Shown piece by piece: positions 18,386 to 26,495 of a stretch of 64,000 nucleotides of DNA; position 1 is the first letter of the stretch, and each line of letters begins with the position of its first letter. Source of the stretch: Pseudomonas putida (GTDB taxonomy: Bacteria; Pseudomonadota; Gammaproteobacteria; Pseudomonadales; Pseudomonadaceae); the NCBI RefSeq assembly GCF_001941965.1, contig NZ_MKZO01000025.1, positions 248,001-312,000 on the forward strand, given 5' to 3'. A program made the position numbers and the translations under genes. The notes beneath the pieces were generated by a model, which ran no database searches, was not told where the DNA came from, and was given only the letters and a program-made list of their open reading frames with translations.

Positions 18386-21300
18386 TCAGAAGTGCGGTTT
18401 CTGCTCTTCGGTGGTTTCCAGGGCTTTCGGTGCTTCCTCGGTGACCTGCGCTTCAGCCTCGGCCGCTGCGGCGGCCGCGGCAGCAGCGGCTGCTTCGGCT
18501 TCACGCTTGCGACGGCGGACTTCACGCGGATCGTTCGGCGCACGGCCGTTCGATGGGACCGCGGCAGGTGCTTCAACCGGAGCAGGCTCGGCGGCTGGCG
18601 CTTCGACGATCACTGCCGGGGTTTCTTCGACAACGACTGGCGTTGGCGCTTCAACCACTGGCTGAACCTCGACCACCGGCTCCTGGGCTTGCGGCTGCTC
18701 TTCGACAACCACCGGCTCAGGCGCGGCTTCGACCACGGCGGCAGGCGCTTCGACAGGCTGCTCGACAGGCTGTGGAACGACTTCGACCACCGGCTCGACG
18801 CTCGGTTCGACCGCTTCGACTACGGCAGCCGGTTGCTCGACCACTGGCGCGATGTTCACTTCAGCCACTTCCTCGGCCGGTTTCACGGCTTCGGCGACTT
18901 CGGCGATCTCGGCAGCCTGGGATTGCACAGGCGCAGGTTCGACCTGTGGCGCGCTTTCCTCGACGGTGGCGGTAGCGCGTTCGGCCTGGGCGTGGGCCTC
19001 GGCTTCGGCGTTGGCGCTGATGGCGCTGGTGGCGACAGCAGCAGTGACGGCCAGGCCGGCAGCCAGTTCGGCACCGCTAGCTTCCTGGCCTTCTTCGCCG
19101 GCCTCTTCGCTACCTTCGATCAGCTCGCCATTGGCATCACGCTGACGCTCACGACGGTTGCTGCGACGACGCTGGCCACGGGAGCGACGACGCGGACGTT
19201 CGCCTTCGGCGCCTTCCTGGTTGTCATCCTGCAGCAGTTCTTCGTTCGGCAGTTGCTCCTCGACAGCTTCGGCAGCCTGCTCGGCAGGGCGTGGCTGGCG
19301 CTCTTCGCGCGGTGGGCGCGGTTGACGCTCTTCACGAGGGGCGCGTTCTTCACGCGGTTGACGCTCTTCACGTGGAGCACGCTCTTCGCGAGGCTGACGC
19401 TCTTCACGCGGTGCACGCTCTTCACGTGGTTGACGCTCTTCACGCGGCGCACGTTCTTCGCGAGGCGCGCGTTCTTCACGCGGGGCACGCTCAGGACGCT
19501 CTTCACGCACGACCGGTGCAGCCGGAGCGGCATCCAGTGGCTCGCGCAGTTCGCGGACCGGGCGGTCCTCACGAGGGCGACGCTCTTCGCGCGGAGCACG
19601 TTGTTGACGCTCTTCACGTGGTGCGCGCTCTTCGCGAGGCTGACGCTCTTCACGTGGGGCGCGTTCTTCACGCGGCTGGCGCTCTTCACGCGGTGCACGC
19701 TCTTCGCGCGGCTTGCGATCTTCATCGCGACGGCCGTTGCGGTTGCGGCTCTGCTGGCGACCGTTGCGGCGCTCTTCGTTGCGCTGCGGACGCTCGGCAG
19801 CGGCTGGCTTCTCGGCGGCTGCAGCCGGAGCGGCAGGCTCTTCCTTGCTGCCGGCGAACAGGCTGACCAGCGACTTGACCAGGCCCTTGAACAGGCTTGG
19901 TTCCGGTGCGCTGTGCACAGGTGCGACAGGCGCGGCGGCTTCAGGTTGCTCGGCGGCCACCGGGGCGTTGCCACGGGCCGGGGCGGTCTTCACGGCGGCT
20001 TCCTGGCGAACCAGGGTGCGGGTCGCGGCGGCTTGCGGCGCTTCCTCGACTTCGGCAGCAGCGATCTCGTAGCTGGACTGGGCGCTCAGGGCTTCCGGGT
20101 TGTCATCGCGCAGGCGCTGGACTTCGAAGTGCGGCGTCTCGAGGTGATCGTTCGGCAGGATGATGATGCGTGCGCGGGTACGCAGTTCGATCTTGGTGAT
20201 CGAGTTGCGCTTCTCGTTGAGCAGGAATGCAGCGACCGGGATCGGCACCTGGGCGCGGACCTCGGCGGTGCGGTCCTTCAGGGCTTCTTCTTCGATCAGG
20301 CGCAGGATCGCCAGGGACAGGGACTCGACGTCACGGATGATGCCGGTGCCGCTGCAGCGCGGGCAGACGATGCCGCTGCTTTCACCCAGGGACGGACGCA
20401 GGCGCTGACGGGACATTTCCAGCAGGCCGAAGCGCGAGATGCGGCCGACCTGGACGCGGGCGCGGTCGGCTTCCAGGCATTCGCGGACTTTTTCTTCCAC
20501 GGCGCGCTGGTTCTTGGCCGGAGTCATGTCGATGAAGTCGATGACGATCAGGCCGCCGATATCGCGCAGACGCAGTTGGCGGGCGATTTCCTCGGCCGCC
20601 TCCAGGTTGGTCTGCAGGGCGGTTTCCTCGATGTCGCTACCCTTGGTGGCGCGCGCCGAGTTGATGTCGATGGAGACCAGGGCTTCGGTCGGGTCGATCA
20701 CGATCGAGCCGCCGGACGGCAGGTCGACCACGCGCTGGAAGGCGGTTTCGATCTGGCTCTCGATCTGGAAGCGGTTGAACAGCGGGACGCTGTCTTCGTA
20801 CAGCTTGATCTTGCTGGCGTACTGCGGCATCACCTGGCGGATGAAGGTCAGGGCTTCTTCCTGGGCGTCGATGCTGTCGATCAGCACTTCGCCGATGTCC
20901 TGGCGCAGGTAGTCGCGGATGGCGCGGATGATGACGTTGCTTTCCTGGTAGATCAGGAAAGGTGCGGCGCGGTCCTGGGAGGCTTCCTTGATCGCGGTCC
21001 AGAGTTGCAGCAGGTAGTCGAGGTCCCACTGCATTTCTTCGCTGCTGCGGCCGAGGCCGGCAGTGCGCACGATCAGGCCCATGTCGGCCGGGGCGACCAG
21101 GCCGTTCAGGGCCTCGCGCAGTTCATTGCGTTCTTCGCCTTCGATGCGACGGGAGATACCGCCGGCACGCGGGTTGTTCGGCATCAGCACCAGGTAACGG
21201 CCGGCGAGGCTGATGAAGGTGGTCAGGGCGGCGCCCTTGTTGCCACGCTCTTCTTTCTCGACCTGGACGATGACTTCCTGGCCTTCGCTCAGTACTTCCT

Positions 21301-21565
21301 TGATGTTGACCCGACCTTCCGGGTTCTTCTTGAAGTATTCGCGGGAGATTTCCTTTAGTGGCAGGAAGCCATGGCGTTCGGAGCCGAAGTCGACGAAAGC
21401 GGCTTCGAGGCTGGGTTCGATGCGGGTGATCCGGCCCTTGTAGATGTTGGCCTTCTTCTGCTCGCGTGCACCGGACTCGATGTCCAGGTCGTAGAGGCGC
21501 TGGCCATCTACCAGAGCAACACGCAACTCTTCGGGTTGAGTCGCGTTAATCAGCATTCTTTTCAT
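18386..21565 (-). CDS. rne: Ribonuclease E
   Basis: 1059 aa endoribonuclease and degradosome scaffold. The catalytic half has an S1 domain (about 35-125), Mg-binding Asp300 and Asp343 (E. coli 303 and 346) and the zinc link CPRCSGTG (Cys401, Cys404). The C-terminal half has an amphipathic membrane segment LFKGLVKSLVSLFAG (about 559-573), a REER-repeat tract (619-758), an Arg-rich block RRRSRGQRRRSNRRERQR (about 792-809), a Pro/Val/Glu-rich spacer and an NDPR motif at 1011 followed by a run of alanines. As I recall, REER and NDPR motifs are described for P. aeruginosa RNase E as RNA/partner-binding linear motifs. Start ATG 21565 (MKRMLINATQ) matches the family; the upstream open frame does not. 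Confidence 0.96.
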   Translation of the reverse strand: MKRMLINATQPEELRVALVDGQRLYDLDIESGAREQKKANIYKGRITRIEPSLEAAFVDFGSERHGFLPLKEISREYFKKNPEGRVNIKEVLSEGQEVIVQVEKEERGNKGAALTTFISLAGRYLVLMPNNPRAGGISRRIEGEERNELREALNGLVAPADMGLIVRTAGLGRSSEEMQWDLDYLLQLWTAIKEASQDRAAPFLIYQESNVIIRAIRDYLRQDIGEVLIDSIDAQEEALTFIRQVMPQYASKIKLYEDSVPLFNRFQIESQIETAFQRVVDLPSGGSIVIDPTEALVSIDINSARATKGSDIEETALQTNLEAAEEIARQLRLRDIGGLIVIDFIDMTPAKNQRAVEEKVRECLEADRARVQVGRISRFGLLEMSRQRLRPSLGESSGIVCPRCSGTGIIRDVESLSLAILRLIEEEALKDRTAEVRAQVPIPVAAFLLNEKRNSITKIELRTRARIIILPNDHLETPHFEVQRLRDDNPEALSAQSSYEIAAAEVEEAPQAAATRTLVRQEAAVKTAPARGNAPVAAEQPEAAAPVAPVHSAPEPSLFKGLVKSLVSLFAGSKEEPAAPAAAAEKPAAAERPQRNEERRNGRQQSRNRNGRRDEDRKPREERAPREERQPREERAPREERQPREERAPREERQQRAPREERRPREDRPVRELREPLDAAPAAPVVREERPERAPREERAPREERAPREERQPREERAPREERQPREERAPREERQPREERAPREERQPRPPREERQPRPAEQAAEAVEEQLPNEELLQDDNQEGAEGERPRRRSRGQRRRSNRRERQRDANGELIEGSEEAGEEGQEASGAELAAGLAVTAAVATSAISANAEAEAHAQAERATATVEESAPQVEPAPVQSQAAEIAEVAEAVKPAEEVAEVNIAPVVEQPAAVVEAVEPSVEPVVEVVPQPVEQPVEAPAAVVEAAPEPVVVEEQPQAQEPVVEVQPVVEAPTPVVVEETPAVIVEAPAAEPAPVEAPAAVPSNGRAPNDPREVRRRKREAEAAAAAAAAAAAEAEAQVTEEAPKALETTEEQKPHF
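19292..19711 (-). repeat. Coding tandem repeat: REER tract of RNase E
   Basis: Residues 619-758 of RNase E contain roughly two dozen copies of PREER in units alternating between REERAP and REERQP, interrupted once by a non-repeat insert (about 665-687, DRPVRELREPLDAAPAAPVV). At DNA level the 18-base unit is nearly identical in many copies (CGTGAAGAGCG core), making it prone to slippage and unequal exchange. Confidence 0.92.
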
Positions 21566-22233
21566 GTAATACCGTCGGTTTCCGGGCTGCCGGAAACGGC
21601 GTTCGGCACACACGACTTCTCACGGTCGGTGTCAGGGTGCGTCAGGGGTGGCGGGCCATCCCGTGTCCAGCGACTTGCGGTTGACTGTTGACCAGTGCTG
21701 CCGAAGCCGCGACGACGCGTCCTGCTTGCTGTTGTGTCATATGCACGTCAGTCAGGAGGAGGAATCAGCCTTCGTCCGTGGACGCCCGGAGGCATCCTGT
21801 TTCGAGACCAGGTCCGGCGTTGCAGCCTGGACGCGGTACTACACGGTCCGACGGTTGTGCATCTCCACCCTACACGTATCCCTGATAATCGGGTGCTGCC
21901 GCGCGCTGAATCCGCAACGGGTTGCATTTATCGCCGGCTCCGTACGGGAGCCCGCGCAGTTTATGGCTAAGGCAGGTATTTCCGAAGCATCCGCCATGAC
22001 TGCGTGAAAGCGTTGGCACTGAGAAGAGTGGCATCGAAAAAAAACGGGAAGGGAGGGTCAAAAAGCCGCTCTTGTTGTTTTTTATCGGTCTTCTCTCATC
22101 GGCGCTGGTGGCGATTCCAGGCATTTCTGTAAACTGGCGAAAGCCCCGTCGGACGGCCTCGCGTCCTCGAGAATTGCGTAGGTCAGGGCCGGCTTGAAGC
22201 CATTGGTCCGCTGGCCAGCCGCTTTTGGCGGCG
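21566..22233 (-). promoter_or_regulatory. Long 5' leader of rne (about 670 nt)
   Basis: Non-coding stretch between rne and rluC. A strong minus-strand promoter at 22240-22268 implies a transcript start near 22233, leaving about 668 untranslated bases. In E. coli rne is autoregulated through a 361-nt leader that RNase E cleaves, and the length here suggests a similar role. No ORF in it has convincing codon bias. I can see AT-rich tracts at about 22036-22085 but cannot fold the whole leader by eye. Confidence 0.6.
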
Positions 22234-22239
22234 TTCGCG

Positions 22240-22268
22240 ACTATAGCAGCAATGATTAAGTGCTTCAA
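22240..22268 (-). promoter_or_regulatory. Sigma70 promoter of rne
   Basis: On the minus strand TTGAAG (22263-22268), a 17-base spacer and TATAGT (22240-22245). The -35 lies just upstream of the rluC start, so rne and rluC transcription start regions face each other across about 60 bases. Confidence 0.7.
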
Positions 22269-22297
22269 TTCCATAAAAAATTGTTATGATCCGCCAA

Positions 22298-23254
22298 ATG
22301 ACGACCTCTACCCCCCCGGCTTCCAGCGTCCAGCTGATCGAAGTCCCGCCGGAACTTGCCGGCCAGCGTATCGACAACTTCCTTGTCAATGTCCTCAAGG
22401 GCGTTCCCAAGACCTTGATTTACCGCATCTTGCGTAAAGGCGAGGTGCGGGTGAACAAAGGCCGCATCAAGCCCGAATACAAGATCCAGGCCGGTGACAT
22501 CGTGCGGGTCCCGCCCGTTCGTCTGCCCGAGCGCGACGAGCCGGTGCCGGTGGCCCAGGGCCTGTTGCAGCGCCTGGAGGCGGCCATCGTCTACGAAGAC
22601 AAGGCGCTGATCGTGCTCAACAAGCCGGCCGGCATCGCCGTGCATGGCGGCAGCGGCCTGAGCTTCGGCGTGATCGAGGCGTTTCGCCAGTTGCGTCCGG
22701 ATGCCAAGGAACTGGAACTGGTGCATCGCCTCGACCGCGACACCTCCGGCCTGCTGATGATCGCCAAGAAGCGCAGCATGCTGCGCCACCTGCACACCAT
22801 GCTGCGCGGTGATGGCGTGGACAAGCGCTACATGGCGCTGGTCCGTGGCCATTGGGCGACCAGCAAGAAGCAGGTCAATGCACCGTTGCTCAAGAGCAAC
22901 CTGCGTTCCGGCGAGCGCATGGTCGAGGTCAATGACGAAGGCAAGGAGGCGTTGACCGTCTTCCGCGTGCTGCGCCGCTTCGGCGATTTCGCCACCATGG
23001 TCGAGGCCCGCCCGATCACTGGTCGTACCCACCAGATTCGTGTTCACGCCCTGCATGCCGGCCATTGCATTGCCGGCGACAGCAAGTACGGCGATGAAGA
23101 CTTCACTCGCGAGATCCGTGACCTGGGCGGCAAGCGCCTGTTCCTGCATGCCTATGCCCTGACCGTGCCGCTGCCGGATGGCGGCGAGCTGAAACTCGAG
23201 GCCCCGGTGGACGAAATGTGGGCCCAGACCGTGGAGCGCCTGAGTGCAACGTGA
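22298..23254 (+). CDS. rluC: 23S rRNA pseudouridine(955/2504/2580) synthase
   Basis: 318 aa. It converts three uridines in the peptidyl-transferase region of 23S rRNA to pseudouridine. An S4 RNA-binding domain (about 20-75, QRIDNFLVNVLKGVPKTLIYRILRKG) precedes the catalytic domain with Asp146 in HRLDRDTSG and the RTHQIRVH motif. I prefer ATG 22298 (MTTSTPPASS) to the in-frame ATG 22286, because TATGAT at 22285-22290 looks like a -10 element. The mRNA would then have almost no leader, and no ribosome-binding site precedes either ATG. The 3' end overlaps the next gene by 11 bases. Confidence 0.92.
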   Translation: MTTSTPPASSVQLIEVPPELAGQRIDNFLVNVLKGVPKTLIYRILRKGEVRVNKGRIKPEYKIQAGDIVRVPPVRLPERDEPVPVAQGLLQRLEAAIVYEDKALIVLNKPAGIAVHGGSGLSFGVIEAFRQLRPDAKELELVHRLDRDTSGLLMIAKKRSMLRHLHTMLRGDGVDKRYMALVRGHWATSKKQVNAPLLKSNLRSGERMVEVNDEGKEALTVFRVLRRFGDFATMVEARPITGRTHQIRVHALHAGHCIAGDSKYGDEDFTREIRDLGGKRLFLHAYALTVPLPDGGELKLEAPVDEMWAQTVERLSAT

Positions 23255-23921
23255 TTACGACCTGCTGATCTTCGACTGGGACGGCACCCTCGCCGATTCC
23301 ATTGGCCGCATCGTCGAGGCGATGCATGCCTCGTCCGAGCGTGCCGGCTATGCGCTGTGCAGCGACGAGGCGGTCAAGGGCATCATCGGCCTGGCCCTGC
23401 CCGAGGCGATCAGCACCTTGTATCCGCACCTGGTCGAAGCCGAGGTCATGGCTTTCCGTCAGCACTACGCCGATATCTACATGGCCCTGGACGATCGTCC
23501 TTCGCCGCTGTTCCCTGGCGTGGTCGAGGCGCTGGATGGCTTCCGCGCCGAGGGCTACCACCTGGCGGTGGCCACCGGCAAGGCCCGGCGCGGGCTGGAT
23601 CGTGTGCTCAAGGCCAATGGCTGGGAAAACTTCTTCGATATCACCCGCGCCGCCGACGAAACCCGCGGCAAGCCGCACCCGCTGATGCTCGAGGAAATTC
23701 TCGCGCACTGCCAGGTGCCGGCCTCGCGGGCGTTGATGGTTGGCGACTCGTCGTTCGACCTGCTGATGGCGCAGAACGCCGGCATGCACTCGGTAGCGGT
23801 GGGTTATGGTGCGATGTCGCTGGAGACGTTGAGCGTTCACCAGCCGCAGTTGTCTATCGAACACTTCTCACAGTTGCCGGCCTGGCTCGCCCGGGCGGCA
23901 GCACCAGTATTTCCAGGGTAG
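23244..23921 (+). CDS. HAD-superfamily phosphatase (phosphoglycolate phosphatase-like)
   Basis: 225 aa HAD subfamily IA hydrolase. Motif I is FDWDGTLADS with nucleophile Asp11 and Asp13, a helical cap follows, motif II lies in AVATGK, the Lys of motif III in GKPHP, and motif IV is MVGDSSFDLLMA. GTG start at 23244 overlapping rluC. Substrate cannot be assigned; similar genes follow rluC in other pseudomonads. Confidence 0.9.
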   Translation: MQRDYDLLIFDWDGTLADSIGRIVEAMHASSERAGYALCSDEAVKGIIGLALPEAISTLYPHLVEAEVMAFRQHYADIYMALDDRPSPLFPGVVEALDGFRAEGYHLAVATGKARRGLDRVLKANGWENFFDITRAADETRGKPHPLMLEEILAHCQVPASRALMVGDSSFDLLMAQNAGMHSVAVGYGAMSLETLSVHQPQLSIEHFSQLPAWLARAAAPVFPG

Positions 23922-23928
23922 GTAAAGC

Positions 23929-24912
23929 ATGGCTGACGAGTGGAAAGCGCCTCGTGACGAGGACGGCGAAGAGCAGAAAAGCTGGAAATTGCTGGAAAAG
24001 ACCCTGCTGGCCAGTGTCCAGGAGCAGCGTCGCGCGCGGCGCTGGGGGATCTTTTTCAAGCTGCTGACCTTCTGCTATCTGTTCGGTCTGCTGTTCCTGT
24101 TCTCGCCGTTGGCGAAGATGGAAAAGAACGCGGTCGGCGGCAATGGGCATACCGCGCTGATCGAGGTGCGCGGGGTGATCGCCGACAAGGAAGAGGCCAG
24201 CGCCGACAACATCATCGGCAGCCTGCGTGCGGCGTTCAAGGATCCGAAGACCAGGGCCGTGGTGCTGCGCATCAACAGCCCGGGCGGCAGTCCGGTACAG
24301 GCTGGCTATGTGTATGACGAGATCCGTCGTCTGCGTGGCGAGTATCCGGATATCAAGCTGTATGCGGTGATCACCGATCTCGGTGCTTCCGGCGCGTACT
24401 ACATCGCCAGTGCGGCGGACCAGATCTACGCCGACAAGGCCAGTCTGGTCGGCTCCATCGGGGTGACTGCGGCCGGCTATGGCTTCGTCGGGGCCATGGA
24501 AAAGCTCGGTGTCGAGCGTCGCACCTACACCTCCGGCGAGCACAAGGCCTTCCTCGATCCGTTCCAGCCGCAGAAGCCGGAGGAAACCGCATTCTGGCAG
24601 AGCGTGCTGGATACGACCCACAAGCAGTTCATCGCCAGCGTCAAGCAAGGGCGTGGCGAACGCCTGAAGGACAAGGAGCATCCCGAGCTGTTCAGCGGGT
24701 TGATCTGGTCTGGCGAGCAGGCCGTGGGCCTGGGCCTGGTGGATGCCCTGGGCAGCGCTGGGTATGTGGCGCGTGAAGTAGTCGGGGAAAAGGACCTGGT
24801 GGACTTCACCATCGAGGAGTCACCGTTCGATCGCTTCTCCAAGCGTTTGGGGGCGAGCGTTGCCGAGCATCTGGCGATGTGGATGGGCTTCCAGGGGCCG
24901 AGTCTGCGCTGA
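23929..24912 (+). CDS. Signal peptide peptidase SppA-like, S49 family
   Basis: 327 aa membrane protease with a cytoplasmic N-terminus (charged, residues 1-40), one helix (about 41-59) and a single S49 domain. Catalytic Ser154 in DLGASGAYYIAS and Lys206 in SGEHKAFLD form the Ser/Lys dyad of SppA/SohB enzymes, which degrade cleaved signal peptides. Seven bases after the HAD gene, so same operon. Confidence 0.92.
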   Translation: MADEWKAPRDEDGEEQKSWKLLEKTLLASVQEQRRARRWGIFFKLLTFCYLFGLLFLFSPLAKMEKNAVGGNGHTALIEVRGVIADKEEASADNIIGSLRAAFKDPKTRAVVLRINSPGGSPVQAGYVYDEIRRLRGEYPDIKLYAVITDLGASGAYYIASAADQIYADKASLVGSIGVTAAGYGFVGAMEKLGVERRTYTSGEHKAFLDPFQPQKPEETAFWQSVLDTTHKQFIASVKQGRGERLKDKEHPELFSGLIWSGEQAVGLGLVDALGSAGYVAREVVGEKDLVDFTIEESPFDRFSKRLGASVAEHLAMWMGFQGPSLR

Positions 24913-24924
24913 TGCTGCGCTGCT

Positions 24925-24959
24925 AGTAAAAAGCCGACCTCAAGGGTCGGCTTTTTACT
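24925..24959 (+). terminator. Terminator of the rluC operon
   Basis: Stem AGTAAAAAGCCGACC / GGTCGGCTTTTTACT, with T-runs available in both directions, so it may also serve the opposing maf transcript. Confidence 0.9.
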
Positions 24960-24978
24960 GGGCGTCCGGCCAGGCACA

Positions 24979-25077
24979 AACCCCTGTGGGAGCTGGCTTG
25001 CCAGCGATGAGGCCGGCTTGAGCAATGATGCTGTCAGGTCTGGCCCTATCGCTGGCAAGCCAGCTCCCACAGGGGTT
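24979..25077. repeat. Paired REP element, GGCC-flank subclass, copy 1
   Basis: Inverted arms AACCCCTGTGGGAGCTGGC and its complement, each continuing to CCAGCGATGAGGCC or CCAGCGATAGGGCC inward. Between convergent sppA-like and maf genes. Confidence 0.92.
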
Positions 25078-25093
25078 GAGGTGTGGTCGAGGT

Positions 25094-25672
25094 TCAGGGC
25101 ACGCTCACGCCTTCCTTTATAAGCATGTCCACCAGGCGAATCAGCGGCAGCCCGATCAGGCTGGTCGCATCACAGCCATGGGTGCTCTGGAACAGGCTCA
25201 CACCCAGCCCTTCGCACTTGAAGCTGCCGGCACAATCATAGGGCTGCTCGATCCGCAGGTAGCGCTCGATGCGCGCCAGGTCGAGTTCGCGCATATGCAC
25301 GCTGAACGGCACGCAATCCACCTGGCATTCACCGGTTGCGCTGTTGAGCAGGGCGACGCCGGTGAGGAAGGTGACATGATTGCCGCTCGCCGCCAGCAAC
25401 TGCTCGCAGGCCTTGTCGAAGGTGTGCGGTTTGCCGAGAATCTGTTCACCGAGCACTGCCACCTGGTCGGAGCCGATGATCAGGTGGGCAGGGTGGCGGT
25501 CGGCGAGGGCGAGGGCTTTTTCCCGGGCCAGGCGCTCCACCAGGTCGACGGCGGGTTCGTCTTCGAGGCGCCGTTCGTCGATATCCGGCGAGGCGCAATC
25601 GAAGGGCAGGTGCAGGCGCGCCAGCAATTCGCGCCGGTAAGGTGAGCTGGAAGCCAGTATCAGCGGTAGCAT
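25094..25672 (-). CDS. Maf-like nucleotide pyrophosphatase (YceF type)
   Basis: 192 aa Maf/Ham1-fold enzyme hydrolysing non-canonical nucleoside triphosphates; the YceF subgroup prefers 7-methyl-GTP. Motifs: LASSSPYRRELL (6-17), SPDIDE, GSDQVA, and GSFKCEGLG. Start ATG 25672 (MLPLILASSSPYR); the open frame upstream is antisense to yceD. Divergent from yceD. Confidence 0.93.
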   Translation of the reverse strand: MLPLILASSSPYRRELLARLHLPFDCASPDIDERRLEDEPAVDLVERLAREKALALADRHPAHLIIGSDQVAVLGEQILGKPHTFDKACEQLLAASGNHVTFLTGVALLNSATGECQVDCVPFSVHMRELDLARIERYLRIEQPYDCAGSFKCEGLGVSLFQSTHGCDATSLIGLPLIRLVDMLIKEGVSVP

Positions 25673-25730
25673 GAAGTACTCCAGTGCAGGTTCGCCGATT
25701 CTAACATGTTGGGCCGGGACGGAATTTCCT

Positions 25731-25759
25731 TTGACAGAGGCAGGGGGCATCCCTAGAAT
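25731..25759 (+). promoter_or_regulatory. Sigma70 promoter of the yceD-rpmF-plsX-fab operon
   Basis: TTGACA (25731-25736), 17-base spacer, TAGAAT (25754-25759). The predicted start at about 25766 is only about 3 bases before the yceD ATG at 25769. The block GCATCCCTAGAATGC also occurs in the tRNA promoter at 4452. Confidence 0.85.
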
Positions 25760-25768
25760 GCTGCGCCT

Positions 25769-26296
25769 ATGTTGAATGACCCGATTCCACCTCACGTTGA
25801 CCCGCGCAAATTGGCCGATCGTGGCGTTTCCATCGAAGGAAGCGTACCGCTCGCCGATTTGGAGAGACTCTGCGACCCGCTTTCCGACACTGTCGGTACG
25901 GTGCAGGCCAAATTCGATTTTGAGCGAGACGAGCAAGGTTCGGTGGTTTTCCACACCGACCTGAATGTTTCGGTCAAGATGGTTTGCCAGCGTTGTCTTG
26001 AGCTGGTCACCCTGCCGATCCACAGCGAATGTACTTACGCCGTGGTGAAGGAGGGTGCGAATACCCAGTCGTTGCCGAAAGGTTATGACGTGCTGGAACT
26101 GGGCGAGGATCCTTTGGATCTGCGGGCGCTGGTCGAGGAAGAGCTGTTGCTCGCCTTGCCCATCGTGCCTGCTCATCATCCGGAAGAATGCCAGCAGCCG
26201 GCGGGCGCCGATGAGCCCGAACCGAGCGAGGACGAGGTAAAGCGGTCCAACCCGTTCAGTGTATTGGCGCAGTTAAAGCGTGACCCAAACGTTTAG
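25769..26296 (+). CDS. yceD: YceD/DUF177 family protein
   Basis: 175 aa acidic protein conserved upstream of rpmF. The conserved core is VKMVCQRCLELVTLP, with two cysteines. DUF177 proteins are linked to 23S rRNA/ribosome assembly, but the exact role is unsettled. The promoter is so close that the mRNA is probably leaderless. Starts the operon leading to rpmF and the fatty acid genes. Confidence 0.9.
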   Translation: MLNDPIPPHVDPRKLADRGVSIEGSVPLADLERLCDPLSDTVGTVQAKFDFERDEQGSVVFHTDLNVSVKMVCQRCLELVTLPIHSECTYAVVKEGANTQSLPKGYDVLELGEDPLDLRALVEEELLLALPIVPAHHPEECQQPAGADEPEPSEDEVKRSNPFSVLAQLKRDPNV

Positions 26297-26309
26297 GAGT
26301 TAATCAATT

Positions 26310-26492
26310 ATGGCTGTTCAGCAGAACAAAAAATCCCGCTCTGCCCGTGACATGCGCCGTTCGCACGATGCCCTCGAAGCCAACGCCCTGTCCGTAGAGA
26401 AAACCACCGGTGAAGTTCACCTGCGTCACCACGTTTCGCCAGAAGGCGTATACCGTGGCCGTAAAGTGATCGACAAGGGCGCTGACGAGTAA
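26310..26492 (+). CDS. rpmF: 50S ribosomal protein L32
   Basis: 60 aa basic protein MAVQQNKKSRSARDMRRS... The zinc-ribbon cysteines found in some L32 are absent (C-minus type). A TAGGAG box precedes the ATG. Adjacent to plsX, the classic rpmF-plsX arrangement linking ribosome and membrane synthesis. Confidence 0.97.
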   Translation: MAVQQNKKSRSARDMRRSHDALEANALSVEKTTGEVHLRHHVSPEGVYRGRKVIDKGADE

Positions 26493-26495
26493 TCC

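Noticed and set aside
18392..21358. 988-codon open frame on the plus strand opposite rne
   Set aside because: Pure shadow of the RNase E frame; the Phe/Leu/Arg repeats are the complement of the REER codons.
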